From: Devosia yakushimensis
GTDB taxonomy: Bacteria; Pseudomonadota; Alphaproteobacteria; Rhizobiales; Devosiaceae
NCBI RefSeq assembly: GCF_030159855.1
Contig: NZ_BSNG01000001.1
Coordinates: 62,001 to 126,000 of the forward strand
Direction: 5' to 3'
DNA: 64,000 nt
Below, piece after piece: positions 59,727 through 64,000 of this stretch; the stretch's first letter is position 1, and each line of letters begins with the position of its first letter. The notes below the pieces were generated by a model. That model did not search any database. It was given only the letters and a program-made list of their open reading frames with translations, and was not told where the DNA came from. The position numbers were made by a program, and so were the translations under genes.

Positions 59727-61718
59727 ATGAACAAGGACGATCAGTCCTCGAAGTCGCATGCCGGTATGAACCGTCGCCGCTTCAATGCACTTCTGTCCGG
59801 CGGTATCGTCGGCTCGTTTGGCCTGCCGATATTTGTGAACAAGGCTTTTGCCCAACCGGCGCAATTCAAGGAAGCGCCCATGTTGGCTGAACGCGTCGCC
59901 AATGGCGAATTGCCGCCGGTCGAAGAACGGCTGCCGCCTCAGCCGCTGGTGCAGGAAACGACCAACGAAATTGGTGTCTATGGCGGACGAATGTTCGGCG
60001 CCGGTCGCGCCCCCGAAACTGCCAACGATCTGCAGATCGGCCAGGTTGTCGGCCTGTTCCGCTACTCCAATGATCTCAGCGAAATCTATCCGGAACTGGC
60101 GGAAGGCTACGAGTTCAACGACGATTACACTGAATGCACCATTACGCTGCGTAAGGGCGTGCGGTGGTCTGACGGCAAGCCGTTCACCGTCGACGATATC
60201 ATCTTCTATTTCGAAGATTGGCAGTATGACAAAGAGCTGCTTCCGGTGCCGTCGGCGACGTTGATGGCTGGGGGGCAACCCTTCGGAATCGAGAAAATCG
60301 ACGATCACACGATCAGGTTCGACTTCGCCCAGCCGCATCCGGCCTTCAGTATCATTCACTTTTCAGGTGGGCCGTCCGAGCCCTTCCGTCCGGCGCACTA
60401 TCTCCGCCAGTTCCATCCCAAGCACAATCCAGATGCGGCGGCAGAAGCCGTTAGCGCGGGGTTCAACTCCTGGCAGAACGCCTTTACCACCAAGGCCAAT
60501 GCGGCCGGGGCGTCATTTCATTCGGGCGCCAGCAATGTGGATATGCCTGTGCTTTCGCCGTGGATCCCAACGGCAATCGACAGCCAGCGCCAGCAATACG
60601 AACGCAATCCCTATTACTTCAAGGTCGATGCAGAAGGAAACCAGCTGCCCTATGTCGACTACATGACGGTTGAATATGCCACGAATGCCGAGGTGATGAA
60701 CCTCAAGGCCGTGTCGGGCGAGCTGTCGGTAGCAGGCATGGATATCCAGCTTTCCAATTTCCCGCTGATCCGTCGCGGCGAAGAGGCCGGCAACTACACC
60801 ACCAAACTCGTCTATAGCGAGCGCGGCTCGGATGTTTGCCTGGCCTTCAACCAGATCCACCCCGATCCGGTTCTGGGCAAGCTCTTCACTGACGTACGTT
60901 TCCGTCAGGCCATGTCGCTGGGCATCAACCGGCATGAGATCAACGAACTGGTGTTTCTGGGGCAGGGCACGATCCGCCAGGCGACCGTCAATGAATCCGC
61001 CAGTTTCTTCGAACCGCGCTGGGCCGAGCACTTTATCGAGCACGACATCGAAACCGCAAATGCCATGCTTGACGAACTGGGCCTGGATCAGCGCAACGGC
61101 GATGGCATTAGGTTGCGCGAAGATGGCCAGCCGCTGGTGTTCCAGCTCGAATTCCTGCCGCACGAGGGCCCGAAGACCGAAGTGTGTGAACTGGTGGTCA
61201 AGCACTGGCAGGCACTTGGCATTCAGGCACAGGCCGCGGCGCGCGAACGCAGCTACCTGATCGAACGCCTCGACGCCCAGCAGCAGGATGTGACCGCTTG
61301 GCATGTCGACCGTGTGCTGGAACGGCCAGCTTATGCTTATGGAATGATCGGCAAGATCGGGCCGGGCGGCGACTCCATCGTCCGCTATGGCAAATTATGG
61401 CAGGACTGGCTCAATTCTGGTGGTGAGCGCGGCGTCGAGCCACCCGAAGAGGTCAAGGCCTATCGCGAGGCATTTCTCGCCTGGCAGGAGACCGAGTTTG
61501 GCTCCGAAGCCTATATGGCGGCGGCCAAAAAGGTCTACGACCTCAACATGCAACACCTTTGGGTGGTCGGCACGGTTGGTCAGTCACCCCAGCCGGTAAT
61601 TGTGCGCAACGACATGGGTAACGTGTTCAAGGACGGCGATGACAGCCGGTTCTGGTGGGGCGCGGCCAACTGGTTCTGGCACACCCTTCGCCCTGAGCAA
61701 TGGTACATCAAAGCCTAG
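59727..61718 (+). CDS. ABC transporter substrate-binding protein, family 5, Tat-exported
   Basis: A 663-residue protein, about 130 residues longer than ordinary DppA. The twin-arginine motif NRRRFNALLSGG is followed by a hydrophobic stretch and AFAQP, so export by Tat is likely. LAEGYEFNDDYTECTITLRK and VRWSDGKPFTVDDIIFYFED are family 5 signatures. Long relatives often serve oligosaccharide rather than peptide importers; that is inference. The ATG lies behind GAGGAGGGG. Confidence 0.86.
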   Translation: MNKDDQSSKSHAGMNRRRFNALLSGGIVGSFGLPIFVNKAFAQPAQFKEAPMLAERVANGELPPVEERLPPQPLVQETTNEIGVYGGRMFGAGRAPETANDLQIGQVVGLFRYSNDLSEIYPELAEGYEFNDDYTECTITLRKGVRWSDGKPFTVDDIIFYFEDWQYDKELLPVPSATLMAGGQPFGIEKIDDHTIRFDFAQPHPAFSIIHFSGGPSEPFRPAHYLRQFHPKHNPDAAAEAVSAGFNSWQNAFTTKANAAGASFHSGASNVDMPVLSPWIPTAIDSQRQQYERNPYYFKVDAEGNQLPYVDYMTVEYATNAEVMNLKAVSGELSVAGMDIQLSNFPLIRRGEEAGNYTTKLVYSERGSDVCLAFNQIHPDPVLGKLFTDVRFRQAMSLGINRHEINELVFLGQGTIRQATVNESASFFEPRWAEHFIEHDIETANAMLDELGLDQRNGDGIRLREDGQPLVFQLEFLPHEGPKTEVCELVVKHWQALGIQAQAAARERSYLIERLDAQQQDVTAWHVDRVLERPAYAYGMIGKIGPGGDSIVRYGKLWQDWLNSGGERGVEPPEEVKAYREAFLAWQETEFGSEAYMAAAKKVYDLNMQHLWVVGTVGQSPQPVIVRNDMGNVFKDGDDSRFWWGAANWFWHTLRPEQWYIKA

Positions 61719-61787
61719 CGGCAACCTGTATCGCATCTGCGCCCTGCGGGCGCAGATGCCTACCCTGGATTATTCGGGAGGCGCACA

Positions 61788-62771
61788 GTGGGCCGTTACA
61801 TCGTTCAGCGCATCGTGCTGACCATTCCGACGCTTTTTGTCATTTCGATCATATCTTTCGTCATCATCCAATTGCCGCCTGGCGACTTCCTGACCGCTTA
61901 CATTACCTCGCTGGAATCGGGTGGGCAGGTGGTCGACCAGCAGCTTATCGATGCGCTGCGCTCGCAATATGGTCTCGGCGATCCGCTCCATATCCAGTAT
62001 TTCAAGTGGATTTCCCGCGTCATCGTCGGCGACTTTGGCTACTCATTCCAATGGCAGCGCCCCGTCTCCGAACTGATCGGGGAGCGGATGATGCTCACCA
62101 TCATCCTGTCCGTCGCCTCGCTGATCCTGGTTTGGGGCATTTCCCTGCCGATCGGCATCTATTCGGCCGTGCGGCAATATTCGTTAGGCGATTATTTCTT
62201 CACCTTCATCAGCTTCGTGGGGCTGGGGATTCCCAACTTTCTGCTCGCCCTGGTGCTGATGTGGTGGGCCTATTCCCAGCTCGGCATGTCGGTTGGCGGG
62301 TTGTTTTCGGCGGCTTATGCCGATGCTCCGTGGAGCTTTGCCAAGCTGCTCGATTTCCTTAAGCACCTCTGGATACCTGCCACCGTGCTGGCCATCGGGG
62401 GTATCGCCGGCCTCATCCGCATCATGCGGGCCAACCTGCTTGATGAATTGCCCAAGCTCTACGTCACCACTGCTCGCGCCAAGGGCATGGGCGAGCGCGA
62501 TCTTGTTCTCAAATACCCGGTTCGCGTCGCGCTCAATCCCTTCATCAGCACCATTGGCTGGACGCTGCCCGGCCTGGTTTCCGGCTCCATCATTGTCTCG
62601 GTCGTGCTCAATCTTCCAACGACCGGCCCCATGCTGCTGACCGCCTTGCAGTCGCAAGACATGTATCTGGCAGGCGCCATCCTGCTGCTGCTCAGCATTC
62701 TCACCGTCATCGGCACGCTGATTTCCGATTTGCTGCTTGCATGGCTCGATCCACGCATTCGCTTCGGCTAA
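61788..62771 (+). CDS. ABC transporter permease, DppB type
   Basis: A 327-residue permease. GRYIVQRIVLTIPTLFVISI is the first helix, QYGLGDPLHIQYFKWISRVI the periplasmic DppB signature, and TARAKGMGERDLVLKYPVR the coupling loop. The GTG start has GGGAGG upstream. It pairs with the permease at 62786. Confidence 0.9.
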   Translation: MGRYIVQRIVLTIPTLFVISIISFVIIQLPPGDFLTAYITSLESGGQVVDQQLIDALRSQYGLGDPLHIQYFKWISRVIVGDFGYSFQWQRPVSELIGERMMLTIILSVASLILVWGISLPIGIYSAVRQYSLGDYFFTFISFVGLGIPNFLLALVLMWWAYSQLGMSVGGLFSAAYADAPWSFAKLLDFLKHLWIPATVLAIGGIAGLIRIMRANLLDELPKLYVTTARAKGMGERDLVLKYPVRVALNPFISTIGWTLPGLVSGSIIVSVVLNLPTTGPMLLTALQSQDMYLAGAILLLLSILTVIGTLISDLLLAWLDPRIRFG

Positions 62772-62785
62772 CCGAGGGCTGCTTC

Positions 62786-63940
62786 ATGACCACGACTTCC
62801 GATATCGGCACGACGGGTACGGCAACGCCGCCACCCAAAGTCCCCAACAACGCCTCATCCTACGCTGTTGCGTCGCAGTGGCAGCTGATGTGGTACAAGT
62901 TCAGCCAGCACCGCCTGGCCGTCGTCTGCGGCTTCATCGTGCTGATGCTCTATGTCGTCGCTCTCTTCGTCGAGTTTATCGCACCCTATAATCCCGAGGC
63001 GCAGAACGCGGCAAATGCCTATCAATCGCCGACGGCGATCCACCTCTTTGATGCCGATGGCCAGTTTCAGCTTCCCTTCGTCTACGGCACGACCAGCCAG
63101 CGCAATCCGGATACCTTCGAGCTGGAATTCGTCGAGGATACTTCGGTTCGTTATCCGCTGCGCCTCTTCGTTCAAGGTGACGCTTACCGGATGTGGGGGC
63201 TGATCCCATCAAGCCTTCATCTGTTCGGTGTGGATGACCCGGACATCCGGATATTCCTGCTGGGTGCCGACCGGCAGGGCCGCGACCTCCTAAGCCGCAT
63301 CATTCATGGCACGCGCCTCTCCATGTCGATCGGTCTGGCCGGCGTAGTGCTCAGTTTCTTCATCGGCATCTTGGTGGGTGGGGTATCCGGCTATTTCGGT
63401 GGCACTGTCGATATCGTTACCCAGCGCATTATCGAATTCATCCGCTCCATGCCGACCATTCCGCTGTGGTTGGGCCTTGCGGCTGCGCTCCCGGCGAACT
63501 GGTCGATCATGCAGGTCTATTTCGCCATAACGATAATCCTGTCGCTGATCGGCTGGACGGGACTTGCACAGGTGGTGCGCGGTCGCGCGCTGGCCTTGCG
63601 CGAGGAAGACTTCATCATGGCGGCGCGCCTTAGCGGCACCAGCCGTACGCGCATTATCTTCCGGCACATGGTTCCGTCTTTCATGAGCCATATCATTGCT
63701 GCCCTTACGCTGGCCGTCCCAGAAATGATCATCGCTGAAACGGCCCTGAGCTTTCTCGGCCTCGGTCTGCGCTATCCGGCGATCAGTTGGGGTGTGCTGC
63801 TGCAGGAGGCACAGAACCTTCGATCCGTAGCGCTGGCGCCCTGGCTGCTCGCTCCCGGTGTCATGGTGGTGCTCGCGGTGCTCGCTCTCAATTTTTTCGG
63901 CGACGGTTTGCGTGATGCAGCCGACCCCTACAAGCGTTAG
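62786..63940 (+). CDS. ABC transporter permease, DppC type with large periplasmic insert
   Basis: A 384-residue permease, about 90 residues longer than typical DppC. The extra part lies between helix 1 (VVCGFIVLMLYVVALFVEFI) and the normal signature LLGADRQGRDLLSRIIHGTR; it contains HLFDADGQFQLPFVYGTTSQ and is predicted to face the periplasm. Coupling loop: FIMAARLSGTSRTRIIFRH. ATG at 62786 was chosen over an upstream frame overlapping the other permease. The insert may dock the long binding protein. Confidence 0.88.
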   Translation: MTTTSDIGTTGTATPPPKVPNNASSYAVASQWQLMWYKFSQHRLAVVCGFIVLMLYVVALFVEFIAPYNPEAQNAANAYQSPTAIHLFDADGQFQLPFVYGTTSQRNPDTFELEFVEDTSVRYPLRLFVQGDAYRMWGLIPSSLHLFGVDDPDIRIFLLGADRQGRDLLSRIIHGTRLSMSIGLAGVVLSFFIGILVGGVSGYFGGTVDIVTQRIIEFIRSMPTIPLWLGLAAALPANWSIMQVYFAITIILSLIGWTGLAQVVRGRALALREEDFIMAARLSGTSRTRIIFRHMVPSFMSHIIAALTLAVPEMIIAETALSFLGLGLRYPAISWGVLLQEAQNLRSVALAPWLLAPGVMVVLAVLALNFFGDGLRDAADPYKR

Positions 63941-63949
63941 GAGGCCAGA

Positions 63950-64000
63950 ATGTCAGATACTCACATGGCATCTGAAACCCTGCTCGACATCCGTAACCTC
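63950..64000 (+). CDS. ABC transporter ATP-binding protein, N-terminal fragment (runs off right edge)
   Basis: Seventeen codons beginning MSDTHMASETLLDIRNL follow the permease by nine bases, with GGAGG upstream. LLDIRNL is the usual opening strand of an ABC ATPase. Position and order make it the first ATPase of the importer; no motif beyond this is inside the window. Confidence 0.7.
   Translation, partial: MSDTHMASETLLDIRNL

Noticed and set aside
59592..60359. A 255-codon minus-strand frame over the Tat binding-protein start
   Set aside because: Antisense shadow; the plus strand has a ribosome binding site, Tat signal and family motifs.

Overview
The window reads as a chromosomal segment of a GC-rich alphaproteobacterium, most likely Hyphomicrobiales and Devosia-like. 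The reasons are the aa3 cytochrome oxidase genes, very many ABC importers, GlxA, MocR and FadR regulators, a RraA/UgpC sugar operon and a rhizobial-type arsenic locus with an aquaglyceroporin. This is inference from gene content only. No rRNA, tRNA, CRISPR array, transposase or integrase was seen.

Layout. 1-1051 (minus): cytochrome c oxidase subunits I (partial) and II, then a 0.5 kb gap holding a palindromic element. 1563-4215: GlxA-type regulator, an anchored DJ-1/PfpI protein and a small cupin of the metal-dependent hydroxynitrile lyase type. 4280-8774: a cobalamin riboswitch, then a luciferase-like flavoenzyme and a complete BtuF/BtuC/BtuD-type importer with overlapping genes. 8944-10893: a TetM-like ribosomal-protection GTPase. 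11038-23658: a surface polysaccharide cluster with UDP-sugar decarboxylase/epimerase, Wzm/Wzt exporter, a glycosyltransferase-methyltransferase fusion, polysaccharide deacetylase, five more family 2 glycosyltransferases, a Gfo/Idh/MocA oxidoreductase and another epimerase. Most of these genes overlap by 1-8 bases, so they look like one transcript. 23865-30542: PilZ protein, HxlR regulator divergent from an atypical SDR, Bcr/CflA efflux pump, two aldo/keto reductases, epoxide hydrolase and an AraC regulator.

31424-35112: arsenic locus. An ArsK-like MFS pump and a DUF6428-like protein read leftwards; two ArsR repressors, an AqpS-like channel and ArsC read rightwards. The DUF6428-like gene has one in-frame UGA where I recall a Cys in the family, with an intact frame on both sides. 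It is either a candidate selenoprotein or a single-site pseudogene, and is the most interesting item here. 35282-42980: mixed accessory genes including a truncated luciferase-like gene, a DUF5996-GNAT fusion, pirin, LysR, an alpha/beta hydrolase, DUF2171 and a class I glutamine-amidotransferase-like hydrolase.

43218-50416: N-formylglutamate amidohydrolase, a full Dpp-type importer (binding protein, two permeases, fused double ATPase) and a LysR regulator, tightly packed. 50779-56874: a FadR-type regulator with a visible operator, a RraA-family protein, a UgpC-type sugar importer and an RpiB-family isomerase, a catabolic operon for an unidentified carbohydrate. 57023-59438 (minus): MocR regulator and an SDR. 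59727-64000: a second peptide/oligosaccharide-type importer with a Tat-exported binding protein, running off the right edge inside its ATPase gene.
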